Origin: Micromonospora pattaloongensis
Lineage (GTDB): Bacteria > Actinomycetota > Actinomycetes > Mycobacteriales > Micromonosporaceae
Assembly (NCBI RefSeq): GCF_900107255.1
Contig: NZ_FNPH01000013.1
Span: forward strand, 35,643-99,642
Length of the DNA: 64,000 nucleotides
Direction: 5' to 3'
Made by a program: the position numbers and the translations under genes. Below, piece after piece: positions 35,106 to 43,742 of the stretch (positions are counted from its first letter, which is position 1; every line of letters begins with the position of its first letter). The notes below the pieces were generated by a model that was not told the origin of the DNA, ran no database searches, and worked only from the letters and a program-made list of their open reading frames with translations.

Positions 35106-36050
35106 TCACGGGCAGCGGACGACCTGCCCGGCGTAGGTGAGGCCGCCGCCGAAGCCGAAGAGCAGCACCGGGGCGCCAGAGGCGATCTCCCCCCGCTCGA
35201 CCAGCTTCGACAGCGCCAGCGGCACGCTGGCCGCGGAGGTGTTGCCGGACTCGACGATGTCCTTGGCGATGATCGCCTGCGGGATGCCGAGCCGCTTGGC
35301 GATCCCGTCGATGATCCGGGCGTTCGCCTGGTGTGGCACGAACGCGGCGAGCTCGGACGGCTGGACGCCGGCCCGCTCGCAGGCCTGCAGCGCCAGCGGT
35401 GCCAGCGCCGTGGTGGCCCAGCGGAACACCGTCTGGCCCTCCTGCTGGATGTACGGCCGCCAGCCCTCGATCCGGACCGCGTCGCTCTTCTCCGGCACCG
35501 AGCCCCAGAGCACGGGGCCGATGCCGGCGGGCTCGTCGTCGGCGGTCGCGGTGACCACCGCGGCGCCGGCGCCGTCGCCGAAGATGATGCAGGTCGAGCG
35601 GTCGGTCCAGTCGGTGAAGTCGGAGAGCTTCTCCGCCCCGATGACGATGGCGTTGCGCGCCGCGCCGGCCCGGACGGCGTGGTCGACGGTGCCGAGCGCG
35701 TACGAGAAGCCGGAGCAGGCCGTGTTGATGTCGTACGCGCCGGGGGCGTTGATGCCCAGCTTCGCGGCGACCCGGCAGGCCACGTTCGGGCTGCGGTCGA
35801 CGGCGCTGCAGGTGGCGACCACGACCAGGTCGATGTCGGCGGCGGTGAGACCGGAGCTGGCCAGCGCCTTGCCGGCGGCCGCGGCCGCCATGTCCGCGAC
35901 GGTCTCGCCGTCGGCGATCCGTCGGGTGACGATGCCGACCCGGTCCCGGATCCACTCGTCGTTGGTGTCGACCATCTGGGCGAGCTCGTCGTTGGTCAGC
36001 ACCCGCGAGGGCTGGTAATGCCCGAGCGCGAGGATGCGGGATCCGGTCAC
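35106..36050 (-). CDS. fabH: Beta-ketoacyl-ACP synthase III
   Basis: The 314-residue initiating condensing enzyme has catalytic Cys112 in NTACSGFSYALG, His in VPHQANARI and Asn in VESGNTSAAS. It starts MTGSRILALGHYQPSRVLTN at a GTG that overlaps the fabD stop (GTGA). It condenses a short acyl-CoA primer with malonyl-ACP. In actinobacteria the enzyme usually accepts branched primers, which is not provable here. Confidence 0.96.
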   Translation of the reverse strand: MTGSRILALGHYQPSRVLTNDELAQMVDTNDEWIRDRVGIVTRRIADGETVADMAAAAAGKALASSGLTAADIDLVVVATCSAVDRSPNVACRVAAKLGINAPGAYDINTACSGFSYALGTVDHAVRAGAARNAIVIGAEKLSDFTDWTDRSTCIIFGDGAGAAVVTATADDEPAGIGPVLWGSVPEKSDAVRIEGWRPYIQQEGQTVFRWATTALAPLALQACERAGVQPSELAAFVPHQANARIIDGIAKRLGIPQAIIAKDIVESGNTSAASVPLALSKLVERGEIASGAPVLLFGFGGGLTYAGQVVRCP

Positions 36051-37216
36051 AGGTGTCCTCCGATGCGGGCGAGAGGCTGGCCCGGCGCGACCGGGTCGTC
36101 GTGGTGGGCGAGCCATTCGGTGAGCACCCCGTCGTCGTGCGCGGCGACGTCGACGGCGCCCTGCCGGGTGATGACGTGGCCGATCACCTGGCCGGTGCGG
36201 AGCGTGTCGCCCTCGGCGAGGCCGGCGGCGGGCTCGAAGGTGCCGGCGCCGGTCGAGACCACGACCCGGAAGTGCATGGTCGGCTCGTGGCTGGGGGCCA
36301 TGCCGTGCCGGGCGATCAGGTCGCGGGCGGCGGGCAGGTCGTCGGGGGTGTTGAGCGTGACGATCTCCGGAAGACCGTCGCCCTTGAGCTCGCGCTTCAC
36401 GAGCCCGGCGAGGGTGCCGGCCGGCGGCAGCTCGATCACCGCGGTGACGCCGAGGTCGGCGAGGGTGCGCATGCACAGGTCCCAGCGGACCGGCGCGGTG
36501 ACCTGCCGGACGAGCCGCTGCAGCAGCTCCCGGCCGTGCGTGACCGCGGAACCGTCGAAGTTGGAGAGCAGGATCCGGCTCGGGTCGGTGGGGGTGATGC
36601 CGGCGGCGACGGCCGCCAGCGCCTCCTCGGCGGGGGCCATGTACGGCGTGTGGAAGGCGCCGGCCACCTGCAGCGGGATCACCCGCGCCTTCGCCGGCGG
36701 CTCGGCGGCGAGCTTCGCGAGCCCGTCGGCCGCGCCGGCGGCGACCACCTGGCCGGCGCCGTTGCGGTTGGCGGGGTGCAGCCCGTGGGCCGCGATCGCC
36801 GCCAGCACCTCGTCGGGGTCGCCCCCGAGCACGGCGGCCATCCCGGTCGGTTCGAGCGCGCACGCCGCGGCCATCTCCCGGCCGCGGACCCCGGCGAGGG
36901 TGATCGCGGCCTCGGGGGAGAGCACCCCGGCGAGCGCCGCGGCGCCGAGCTCGCCGACGCTGTGTCCGGCGGTGACGGCGACGTCGTACATCGGCAGGTG
37001 TTCGGCGGCGAGCAGAGCGGCCGCGACCAGCAGTGGCTGGGTGCGGGCGGTGTCCTTGATCTCGTCCGCGTCGGCGGCGGTGCCCAGGTGCACCAGGTCG
37101 ACGCCGGCGAGCGCCGACCACCAGCGCAACCGGGCGTCGGCGCCGGGCAGTTCGAGCCACGGTGTCAGGAAGCCGGGCTTCTGCGAGCCCTGGCCTGGAG
37201 AGAGTACGGCGAGCAC
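36047..37216 (-). CDS. fabD: Malonyl-CoA:ACP transacylase with carrier-domain-like C-terminal extension
   Basis: The first ~310 residues are a complete FabD: LSPGQGSQKPGF, nucleophile Ser86 in TAGHSVGEL, an active-site Arg region (VRGREMAAACAL), and His in VAGAFHTPYM. About 78 extra residues follow (312-389), folding pattern FRVVVSTGAGTFEPAAGL, GDTLRTGQVIGHV, DDGVLTEWLAHHDDPV, GQPLARIG. These look like a biotinyl/lipoyl hammerhead domain without an obvious modifiable lysine. Most FabD proteins end near residue 310-320. GTG at 37216 is preferred over GTG 37225 because AGGAAGA is 9 bases upstream of it. First gene of the fab operon. Confidence 0.92.
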   Translation of the reverse strand: MLAVLSPGQGSQKPGFLTPWLELPGADARLRWWSALAGVDLVHLGTAADADEIKDTARTQPLLVAAALLAAEHLPMYDVAVTAGHSVGELGAAALAGVLSPEAAITLAGVRGREMAAACALEPTGMAAVLGGDPDEVLAAIAAHGLHPANRNGAGQVVAAGAADGLAKLAAEPPAKARVIPLQVAGAFHTPYMAPAEEALAAVAAGITPTDPSRILLSNFDGSAVTHGRELLQRLVRQVTAPVRWDLCMRTLADLGVTAVIELPPAGTLAGLVKRELKGDGLPEIVTLNTPDDLPAARDLIARHGMAPSHEPTMHFRVVVSTGAGTFEPAAGLAEGDTLRTGQVIGHVITRQGAVDVAAHDDGVLTEWLAHHDDPVAPGQPLARIGGHL

Positions 37217-37272
37217 GGTTAGCACTCTTCCTGATACTGGTGAGTTACTTCGGTGCTACTCGGCACGAATCC

Positions 37273-37303
37273 ACACTACGGGCTTTGTGTGATTCCTACA
37301 AAG
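37273..37303 (-). promoter_or_regulatory. Promoter of the fab operon with overlapping inverted repeat
   Basis: Read leftward, a -35 TTGTAG (37296-37301) and -10 TAGTGT (37273-37278) are separated by 17 bases. An inverted repeat CTTTGT...ACAAAG (arms 37283-37288 and 37298-37303) covers the -35 and spacer. The FasR-type regulator gene lies immediately upstream and FasR controls fabDHPF in Streptomyces, so this is a likely FasR or acyl-CoA-responsive site. The assignment is inference. Confidence 0.55.
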
Positions 37304-37352
37304 ATCGTTAGACGTCGTCGCCGTTATGGGCGGTTTATGGTCGAAGGGGCGG

Positions 37353-38555
37353 TCAGGGCTGCGCCGGGGCCGCCGGGGCCGCCGGATCGAGGCGCCCGAT
37401 CGTCAACGCCACCCGCAACGCGAAGGCGTCGCGCGGGCTGAGCGGCGAGAAGCCGGTGACGTCGGCGATGCGGCGCAGCCGGTACCGCACCGTGTTGGGG
37501 TGCACGAACAGCGCGCGGGCCGCGCTCTCCAGCACCCCGCCGGCGGCGAAGAAGGCGTCCAGCGTCTCCAGCAGCTCGCCCCCGGCGCGCGTCAGCGACC
37601 CGTACACGTCCTGGCGCAGTGACCGCCGCGCCTCGCTGTCGCCGGCCAGCGCCCGCTCCGGCAACAGGTCGGCCGCCGCGACCGGCCGGGGCGCGGTCGG
37701 CCACGCCGGCGCGGCCCGGAACCCGGCGAGCGCGGCCCGGGCCGACTCCGTCGCCTCGTCCAGCGTCGGCACCGCCGGCCCCACCACGACCGGGCCCGCG
37801 CCGAAGCCCGCGAGCAGCTTCTCGGTCGCGGCCAGCGGGTCCGCGGCCCCGCCCAGGACCACCACCAGGCGGTCGCCGTGCACCCCGCCGACGACCTCGA
37901 CCCCGATCCGTCGCGCCGCCCGGTAGACGGCGTGCAGCACCACCCCCACCTCACCGCCGGGGGAACGGCCGACCGCGACCGCCACCGGCGGCGCGTCCCC
38001 CCAGCCGAGCGCGGCGGCCCGGCTGGCGAGCACGTCGGAGGAGTCGCCGCGGAGCAGCGCGTCGACGAGCAGCGCCTGCAGCCGCGCGTCCCACGCCCCC
38101 CGCGACTCGGCCGCCCGCGCGTACACCCGGGCCGCGGCGAACGCGATCTCGCGGGAGAACCGGAGCACGACCTCGCGCAGCAGTTGCTCCTCGCCGTCGG
38201 CGGCCAGGTGCGGCACCTGCTCCTCGACCACGTCGATCGTCACCTTGATCAGGGCGACCGTCTGCTGGAGGCTGATCGAGCGCGCCAGCGCCCGCGGCGC
38301 GGCGGCGAAGACCTCGTCCGAGACCTCCTGCGGGCTGCCGGCCGCGCCGCCGCCGCGACTCAGCCATTCGACGAGCGAGCGCACGCCGGCCTGCGCGACC
38401 AGCATCACCCAGGAGCGCTGGTCGGCCGGGAGCTCGCGGAACCAGGGCAGCGTCTCGTCCATCCGCGACACGCTGGCGGTCGCGAGCGCCCCCGCCGACC
38501 TCTCGATCCGGCGCAGCGTCGCGATCAGCTCACCGCCGTCCGGCTCGATCACCAC
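37353..38555 (-). CDS. fasR: PucR/CdaR-type regulator of fatty acid synthesis (FasR-like)
   Basis: The 400-residue protein has an N-terminal helical domain (RSWVMLVAQAGVRSLVEWL), a central GGDEF-like/CdaR region and a C-terminal PucR helix-turn-helix (ESAARALFVHPNTVRYRLRRI, about residues 345-372). This layout matches Streptomyces FasR, which activates the fabDHPF operon and sits beside it. Here it ends 137 bp upstream of fabD on the same strand. Tandem GTG codons at 38555/38552 leave the exact start uncertain by one residue. Confidence 0.9.
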   Translation of the reverse strand: MVIEPDGGELIATLRRIERSAGALATASVSRMDETLPWFRELPADQRSWVMLVAQAGVRSLVEWLSRGGGAAGSPQEVSDEVFAAAPRALARSISLQQTVALIKVTIDVVEEQVPHLAADGEEQLLREVVLRFSREIAFAAARVYARAAESRGAWDARLQALLVDALLRGDSSDVLASRAAALGWGDAPPVAVAVGRSPGGEVGVVLHAVYRAARRIGVEVVGGVHGDRLVVVLGGAADPLAATEKLLAGFGAGPVVVGPAVPTLDEATESARAALAGFRAAPAWPTAPRPVAAADLLPERALAGDSEARRSLRQDVYGSLTRAGGELLETLDAFFAAGGVLESAARALFVHPNTVRYRLRRIADVTGFSPLSPRDAFALRVALTIGRLDPAAPAAPAQP

Positions 38556-38613
38556 CCGTCTAGCGTGTCATGCCCGATCCGGGTCCCCGCCGCCCCGTGT
38601 CACCATCGGCGTC

Positions 38614-39285
38614 ATGCTCGCCCGGATGCACCGTGCCGTTCCGCTGCTGGCGCTCGCCGCCTTCGTGCTCCTGCTCGCGCTGGTCGGCGCCGGCTGGGGG
38701 CCGGTGCAGCGGCTCGACGGCGCGGTGAGCGAGGCCGCCCGCCGCTACGGCCGGGCGCATCCCGGATTGGTGGACGTGCTGCGGATCGCCACCGACGTCG
38801 CGGCCACCGGGGCGTACCTGGCGGCCGGGACGGTGCTGACCGTGGTCCACGCCCTGCGCCGGCGGCCGCGACGGGCGGCGTTCTGCGCCGCGGTCACCGT
38901 CACGATCCCGGTGCTGTGGGGGCTGCTGCACTGGCTGATGTACCGCCCGCGCCCCACGGACGGATTCGTCGTGGTGACCTCCAACGGCTTCCCGAGCGGG
39001 CACGCGAGCAACGCGGCGGCCGCCGCGCTCGCCGCCGTACTGCTGCTCTGGCCCCGGCTGCGCCGGGCCGGGCGGGTCGCGGCGGTGCTGGTCGCGGCGG
39101 CGTTCGCGCTCTTCGTCGCCGTGACCCGGGTGGCGCTGCTGGCGCACTGGCCGAGCGACGTGGTCGGCGGCGGGCTGCTCGCGCTGGCCGTGGTGCCCCT
39201 GCTGGGCGGGGCCGTGGCCCGCGCGCCGCGACGCCCGCTGCGCGGGCGGCGGAAGCCCGATGCCTCCCGCCGTCGTACCTCCTGA
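38614..39285 (+). CDS. PAP2-family membrane phosphatase
   Basis: The 223-residue protein has five to six hydrophobic helices. PAP2 motifs: MYRPRPTD (the preceding Lys of the usual KxxxxxxRP is replaced, with His in that region), FPSGHASNAAA with the catalytic His, and VTRVALLAHWPSDVVGG with the second catalytic His and Asp. It is probably an undecaprenyl-diphosphate or lipid phosphatase at the membrane. Start MLARMHRAV at 38614 or the second ATG at 38626; neither has a strong ribosome site. It is divergent from fasR. Confidence 0.85.
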   Translation: MLARMHRAVPLLALAAFVLLLALVGAGWGPVQRLDGAVSEAARRYGRAHPGLVDVLRIATDVAATGAYLAAGTVLTVVHALRRRPRRAAFCAAVTVTIPVLWGLLHWLMYRPRPTDGFVVVTSNGFPSGHASNAAAAALAAVLLLWPRLRRAGRVAAVLVAAAFALFVAVTRVALLAHWPSDVVGGGLLALAVVPLLGGAVARAPRRPLRGRRKPDASRRRTS

Positions 39286-39524
39286 TCCCTATGGTGTTGA
39301 TCTCCACGGTGGACGTCGTCGCGCCGCAACCACTTGATCCGGGCGGACGCCTGCCGATCACTGGAACGTGTTGACCCGCTGCTCACCGTGATCTGAGCCA
39401 CGCGACACCCGGCTCCGCCGCGCCTGACCTGCAAAATCCCCCGGAAGGCGAAACGGCGGCGTCGGTGCGGCCTGGCAGGGTGGCGGCGGGGTCGACGGGT
39501 GACGGTGAGGGGGAGGAGACCGGC

Positions 39525-39857
39525 ATGTCGCAGGCGGAGGTCACGCACAGCGCGGGAAATGAGCGCTGCTGCGTGCGGTGCGATCAGGGCCAGCAGCTGC
39601 AGCCGCCGATCCGCGGCCATCACCGCCTCCTCGGACCGCGCCGGATCGCCGAGCCCGTCGACGCGCCCGACCCGACGGCCGACGCGCCCGACCCGACGGG
39701 CGCGCCGCCCGCCGACGACGGGGACCCGGCGATGCAGGGCTGGGGTGCGACGTGCCAGTCCTGGCAGGAGGGGTGGGCCGGCGCCCACCGGCACGGCGCG
39801 GTGCGGCCGCGCAAACGCAAGAACCGTCGGGAGCGCCCGCCGCGGCGCTGGTGTTGA
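39525..39857 (+). CDS. Possible small Cys/Trp-containing protein, unknown
   Basis: A frame of 110 residues starts MSQAEVTHSAGNERCCVRCD after a good GGGAGGAG ribosome site. It has a CCVRC cluster near residue 15, an internal tandem repeat (DAPDPTADAPDPTGAP), a Trp-rich patch (MQGWGATCQSWQEGWAGA) and a strongly basic C-terminus. The ribosome site argues for translation; low-complexity composition argues for caution. No family is recognised. Confidence 0.45.
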   Translation: MSQAEVTHSAGNERCCVRCDQGQQLQPPIRGHHRLLGPRRIAEPVDAPDPTADAPDPTGAPPADDGDPAMQGWGATCQSWQEGWAGAHRHGAVRPRKRKNRRERPPRRWC

Positions 39858-39924
39858 GTATTTAGGGTGATTTACCCGCCTTATCCGGCGTGTCTGACGC
39901 CGACCCACCGTCACCGCCCGCACC

Positions 39925-40593
39925 GTGATCCGCGTGGATGAACCGCGACGTCAGATCCTGACCCAGGCGATGGCCCTCGCCGACGCCGACGGCGTCGCCG
40001 CGCTCTCCATGCGCGCGGTCGCCCAGCGACTCGGCCTCAGCTCGATGGCGCTCTACCCGTACGTGGGCAGCAAGGACGGCCTCCTCGACGGGCTCGTGGA
40101 CCTGCTCGTCGCCGACCTCGTCCCGACGCTGCCCGCCGGCGACGGCGACGGCGACTGGCGGGAGCGGCTGCGCGGTCTCGCGCGGGCGGTGCGCCGGATC
40201 GGCCACGCCCACCCGGGCGCGTACGCGCTGATGATGGGGCGCCCCTCGACCACCCCCGACGCCGCCCGGCTGGTCGAGCTCCTCTACCGCGCGCTGCTCG
40301 ACGCGGGGGTCCCGCCGCCGCAGGTGCCGCGGCTGGAGCGGCTGCTGACCACGCTGGTGCTCGGCTTCGTCGCGGCGGAGCTCAACGGCCGGTTCGCGAG
40401 CCGGCACCCGGACCGGGGGCCCGCGGCGGACGCGGCCGAGCTGCCGGCGCACGCCGCGCTCGACCCCGAGCTGCGGGCCGAGGTGGACTGGGACGCCGAG
40501 TTCGAGGCCGATCTTGACGACGGGATCCGGCTGATCGAGCTGACCGCGGCGACGTCGGCCGCACGCGCGGCGACGCCGGTGGCGGCGGGCTAG
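39925..40593 (+). CDS. TetR-family transcriptional regulator
   Basis: The 222-residue protein has an N-terminal HTH (REPRRQI-type helix, then ALSMRAVAQRLGLSSMALYPYVGSKDGLLDG) and a C-terminal ligand domain typical of TetR_C group proteins (AHPGAYALMMGRPSTTPDAA). It starts at GTG 39925. It ends 9 bp before a zinc-free quinone reductase gene on the same strand and probably regulates it. A short GGGTGATTTACCC inverted repeat about 50 bp upstream (39865-39877) could be its operator. Confidence 0.88.
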   Translation: MIRVDEPRRQILTQAMALADADGVAALSMRAVAQRLGLSSMALYPYVGSKDGLLDGLVDLLVADLVPTLPAGDGDGDWRERLRGLARAVRRIGHAHPGAYALMMGRPSTTPDAARLVELLYRALLDAGVPPPQVPRLERLLTTLVLGFVAAELNGRFASRHPDRGPAADAAELPAHAALDPELRAEVDWDAEFEADLDDGIRLIELTAATSAARAATPVAAG

Positions 40594-40602
40594 GGTAGCG
40601 GG

Positions 40603-41529
40603 GTGAAGGCGATCGCGATCACGCGCTACGGCGGGCCCGACGAGCTGTCCGAGATGGAGCTGCCCGATCCGCCGGTGGGACCGGACACGGTGCTGGTCCG
40701 GGTGCGCGCCGCCGGCGTCAACCCGGTCGACTGGAAGATCCGCGAGGGGTACCTGGCCGGGGCGTTCCCGTCGCACTTCCCGCTCGTGCCGGGCTGGGAC
40801 CTGGCCGGCGTCGTGGAGGCCGCCGGGCCGGCGGTGACCGGGTTCGCGGTGGGGGACGAGGTCATCGGGTACGCCCGGCGCGACGAGATCCAACACGGCA
40901 CGTACGCCGAGCTCGTGCCCGCGCCCGAGCGCGCCCTCGCCCCCAAACCGGCCAGCGCCTCCTGGGCCGAGGCCGGGGCGCTGCCGCTGGCCGGGCTCAC
41001 CGCCTACCAGTCGCTGCGCGCGGCCGGGGTCGGCGACGGCGACACCGTGCTCGTGCACGCCGCCGCCGGTGGCGTCGGCCACCTGGCCGTCCAGCTCGCC
41101 CGGATCCTGGGCGCCCGCCGGGTGATCGGCACGGCGAGCGCCGGCAACCACAGCTACGTGCGGTCCCTCGGCGGCGAGCCGGTGATTTACGGCGAGGGCC
41201 TGCTGGAGCGGGTCCAGGAGCTCGCCCCCGACGGCATCGACGCCGTCGTCGACTTCGTCGGCGGCGACGCGCTGACCGCGTCGGCCGCGCTGCTCGGCCG
41301 GCCCAAGCGGCTCGTCTCGATCGTCGACGCCGAGACCGTGCTCCGCCTCGGTGGCACGTACGTCTTCGTCAAGCCCTCGACCGCCGACCTGACCACGCTC
41401 TCCGAGCTGGTCGACGCCGGGCGGCTCGCCGTCCACATCGACCGGACGTTCCCGCTCGCGCAGGCCGCCGACGCGCAGCGGCTCGTGCAGGAGGGCCACG
41501 TCCGGGGCAAGGTCGTCCTGGAGGTCTAG
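40603..41529 (+). CDS. NADP-dependent quinone oxidoreductase (zinc-free MDR family)
   Basis: The 308-residue medium-chain dehydrogenase/reductase has the GroES-like domain (MKAIAITRYGGPDELSEMELP, AAGVNPVDWKIREGY, GWDLAGVVEAAGPAVTGF) and a Rossmann motif (VLVHAAAGGVGHLAVQLA). Structural and catalytic zinc cysteines are absent, as in quinone reductases. It likely reduces quinones or enones with NADPH. It is coupled to the TetR gene in front and converges on the radical SAM gene, overlapping its end by 4 bp. Confidence 0.9.
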   Translation: MKAIAITRYGGPDELSEMELPDPPVGPDTVLVRVRAAGVNPVDWKIREGYLAGAFPSHFPLVPGWDLAGVVEAAGPAVTGFAVGDEVIGYARRDEIQHGTYAELVPAPERALAPKPASASWAEAGALPLAGLTAYQSLRAAGVGDGDTVLVHAAAGGVGHLAVQLARILGARRVIGTASAGNHSYVRSLGGEPVIYGEGLLERVQELAPDGIDAVVDFVGGDALTASAALLGRPKRLVSIVDAETVLRLGGTYVFVKPSTADLTTLSELVDAGRLAVHIDRTFPLAQAADAQRLVQEGHVRGKVVLEV

Positions 41530-42839
41530 TCCTCCGCCGGCGGCTGCGCCGCCAGCGGCAGCAGCGTCCGGCTCCGCCCCGGCCGCGGGTACGCCTTCGC
41601 CGCCTCCGCCAGCCGGTTGGCGTGCTCGCGCTGGCGCTGCCAGTGCCCGTAGAGGGCCCCGCGGCTGGAGAGCCGATCCACCTCGCTGATCGTCGCCGGG
41701 TCGACGTCGCCGGGCGGCGCGTCCCGCCACGGCGTCCCCGGCAGCGGCATGAAGGTGTGCGCGTGGATCCGGGCGCCGAGATCGGCCAGCTCACGCGCCA
41801 GCGCCAGCGAGTCGTCGACGTCCGATGGGCCCTCGCCGGGCATGCCGAAGATCATGTCCACGTTGATCCGGAAGCCCTCCTGGATCCCCAGCCGCACCGC
41901 CCGGCGTACCTCCTCCACGCCGTGCCCGCGCTTCGCCGCCGCCAGCACCCCGGTCGAGCCGGACTGCGCGCCGACGATCAGGTTGTCGTTGTCGCAGTAG
42001 CGGCGCACCAGGCGCAGCGCGTCGACGCTGATGTGCTCGGGCCGGATCTCGGAGGGGAACGAGCCGAAGAAGACCCGCCCGTCCGGCCCGATCTCCTCGC
42101 GGCACGCGGCGAGCAGCTCCTCGACCGCGTCGAGCTGCGGCTCCTCGGTCTGGGTGCCGTACGACAGCGAGGTGGGGGTGATGAAGCGGACGTCGCGCAG
42201 CCCGTGCTCGCGCATCCGCCGTACGTGCCAGCGCACGTTCTCCACGGAGCGGTGGCGGAACCGGGCGGAGAACATGAACGGGGTCTGGCAGAACCGGCAG
42301 GCGTAGATGCAGCCGCGGGTGATCTCGATCGGGTTGAACCGCTTGTGGGCCACCGGGAAGGCGCGGTACGTGTCGAGGTCACGCCGCTCGGCGCGCCCGG
42401 TCTTCACCACGGTCCCGTCGGCGTCCCGGTAGACCAGCCCGGGCACCCCGGCGGGGTCGCCGGCCGCGTCGACCAGCCGCAGCAGCGTGGTCTCGCCCTC
42501 GCCGACCGCGGCGACGTCCCAGCCGGCGTCGAGGGTCTGGATCGGTTCGGCGGTGGCGTGCACGCCGCCCGCGATGTGTGTCGCGCCCGGCGCCGCCGCC
42601 CTGATCTCCGCGAGCTCCCCGGCGAGCGCGGCCGCGTCGGGGGAGTAGAACGACCAGAGCACCAGCACCCGCGCCGCGCGTTCCCGCGCCTGCCGGATCT
42701 GCGCGGCGCATTCGTCGGCCGTGGTCGCGAAGCTCACCTCGTACCGCACCGACGTCGCGTGCTCCTCCAGCGCCGCGAGCAGGGTGTGGTGCCCGTACGT
42801 CACGGCCTTGCGGTAGCGCAGCACGATGGCGAGATCCAT
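41526..42839 (-). CDS. B12-binding-domain radical SAM protein (TIGR04013/MJ_1487-like)
   Basis: The 437-residue enzyme has an N-terminal cobalamin-binding-like Rossmann region (about 1-130, VLVLWSFYSPDAAAL, HIAGGVHATAEP, AAVGEGETTLLRL). Then comes the radical SAM core with the iron-sulfur motif CIYACRFCQ (CxxxCxxC, about residue 174), GSFPSEIRPEHIS and MIFGMPGEGPSD. The family resembles the archaeal MJ_1487 type; its reaction is unknown. It is 25 bp downstream of an exported protein gene on the same strand, so the two probably form an operon. Confidence 0.82.
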   Translation of the reverse strand: MDLAIVLRYRKAVTYGHHTLLAALEEHATSVRYEVSFATTADECAAQIRQARERAARVLVLWSFYSPDAAALAGELAEIRAAAPGATHIAGGVHATAEPIQTLDAGWDVAAVGEGETTLLRLVDAAGDPAGVPGLVYRDADGTVVKTGRAERRDLDTYRAFPVAHKRFNPIEITRGCIYACRFCQTPFMFSARFRHRSVENVRWHVRRMREHGLRDVRFITPTSLSYGTQTEEPQLDAVEELLAACREEIGPDGRVFFGSFPSEIRPEHISVDALRLVRRYCDNDNLIVGAQSGSTGVLAAAKRGHGVEEVRRAVRLGIQEGFRINVDMIFGMPGEGPSDVDDSLALARELADLGARIHAHTFMPLPGTPWRDAPPGDVDPATISEVDRLSSRGALYGHWQRQREHANRLAEAAKAYPRPGRSRTLLPLAAQPPAED

Positions 42840-42864
42840 CCGGGCAACCTATCGCCCGGCCCGG

Positions 42865-43509
42865 TCAGCCGACGCGGCGGCGCACCAGCAGCGAGATGCC
42901 GGCCAGCCCGATCGTGATGGTCACCACGATCGCGGCGTTGAGCAGCATCACCCGGCGCAGTTCGCCGACCACCCGATCGATGTGGCCGGCGGGGGCGAGC
43001 GCGCGCTCCGGGATCACGCGCGATCCGCCGCCGACGCCGCTGTGGATCATGTCGGGGCGTTCCGGCAGTGGCACGCCGGCGGCCCGCAGCGTCTCGGACA
43101 TGGTGAGCCGGCCGTAGAACCAGGCGGGGGTGGTCCGCTTGCCGGGTTGGGCGGCGGGGCGGAACGCGCGCGGGCCGCCCTCGGCGAGTGGGTAGAGGTC
43201 GTACCGGTGCCTGGCCGCCTTCTCGACGCTCACCACCACGGTGTACTTCGGGCCGAGGCCGCCGGCGGCCGGCGAGCTGCTCTGGCCGCGGCCGTTCAGC
43301 CAGCTGACCTGACTGAGCACGGCGGCGAAGAGCTCGGGGTTGTCCTCGGCACGCAGCGTGAGCGGCTCGGGCACGTCGGCGCCGGTGATGGTGATTGTGG
43401 ACGGCGCCGCGGGCGGTGCGGCCTGAGCGGGGGCGGCGAGCAGGACGGTGGAGAGAGCGAGCAGTACGGTCGCCGTCCCGAAACGTCGGCGGCTGATCCC
43501 CTGCGCCAT
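42865..43509 (-). CDS. Exported protein with C-terminal membrane anchor, possible Tat substrate
   Basis: The 214-residue protein begins MAQGISRRRFGTATVLLALS, which fits the Tat consensus SRRxF followed by a hydrophobic stretch. The extracytoplasmic part (about 32-180) has no known domain. One membrane helix at about 188-207 (NAAIVVTITIGLAGISLLV) is followed by RRRVG, giving type I topology. GAGGAGGT before the ATG at 43509 fixes the start. It precedes the B12/radical SAM gene and is divergent from a CopC-like gene. Confidence 0.72.
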   Translation of the reverse strand: MAQGISRRRFGTATVLLALSTVLLAAPAQAAPPAAPSTITITGADVPEPLTLRAEDNPELFAAVLSQVSWLNGRGQSSSPAAGGLGPKYTVVVSVEKAARHRYDLYPLAEGGPRAFRPAAQPGKRTTPAWFYGRLTMSETLRAAGVPLPERPDMIHSGVGGGSRVIPERALAPAGHIDRVVGELRRVMLLNAAIVVTITIGLAGISLLVRRRVG

Positions 43510-43742
43510 GATCGACCTCCTCGCCCCGTTCGATGGATGGTCCCTGATGCCGGTCACGCGCTGATGGGTCGGCCGTGACGGCCTTCCCGCCCGGGACGGA
43601 AGGCCGTACATAGTCCTAGACTCCGCAGAACGTCGCTCGGTTGCATCCGGCCGAGCGGATATTTGGAACTATCTGCGATCTCCGGCCGACCAATGACGGG
43701 CCGGGGATCGGCGGCCCGAATCGTATCTACCTGGAGGCGGTC

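Noticed and set aside
35049..37292. Long plus-strand frames opposite the fab operon
   Set aside because: Shadows of fabH and fabD; active-site residues are on the minus strand.
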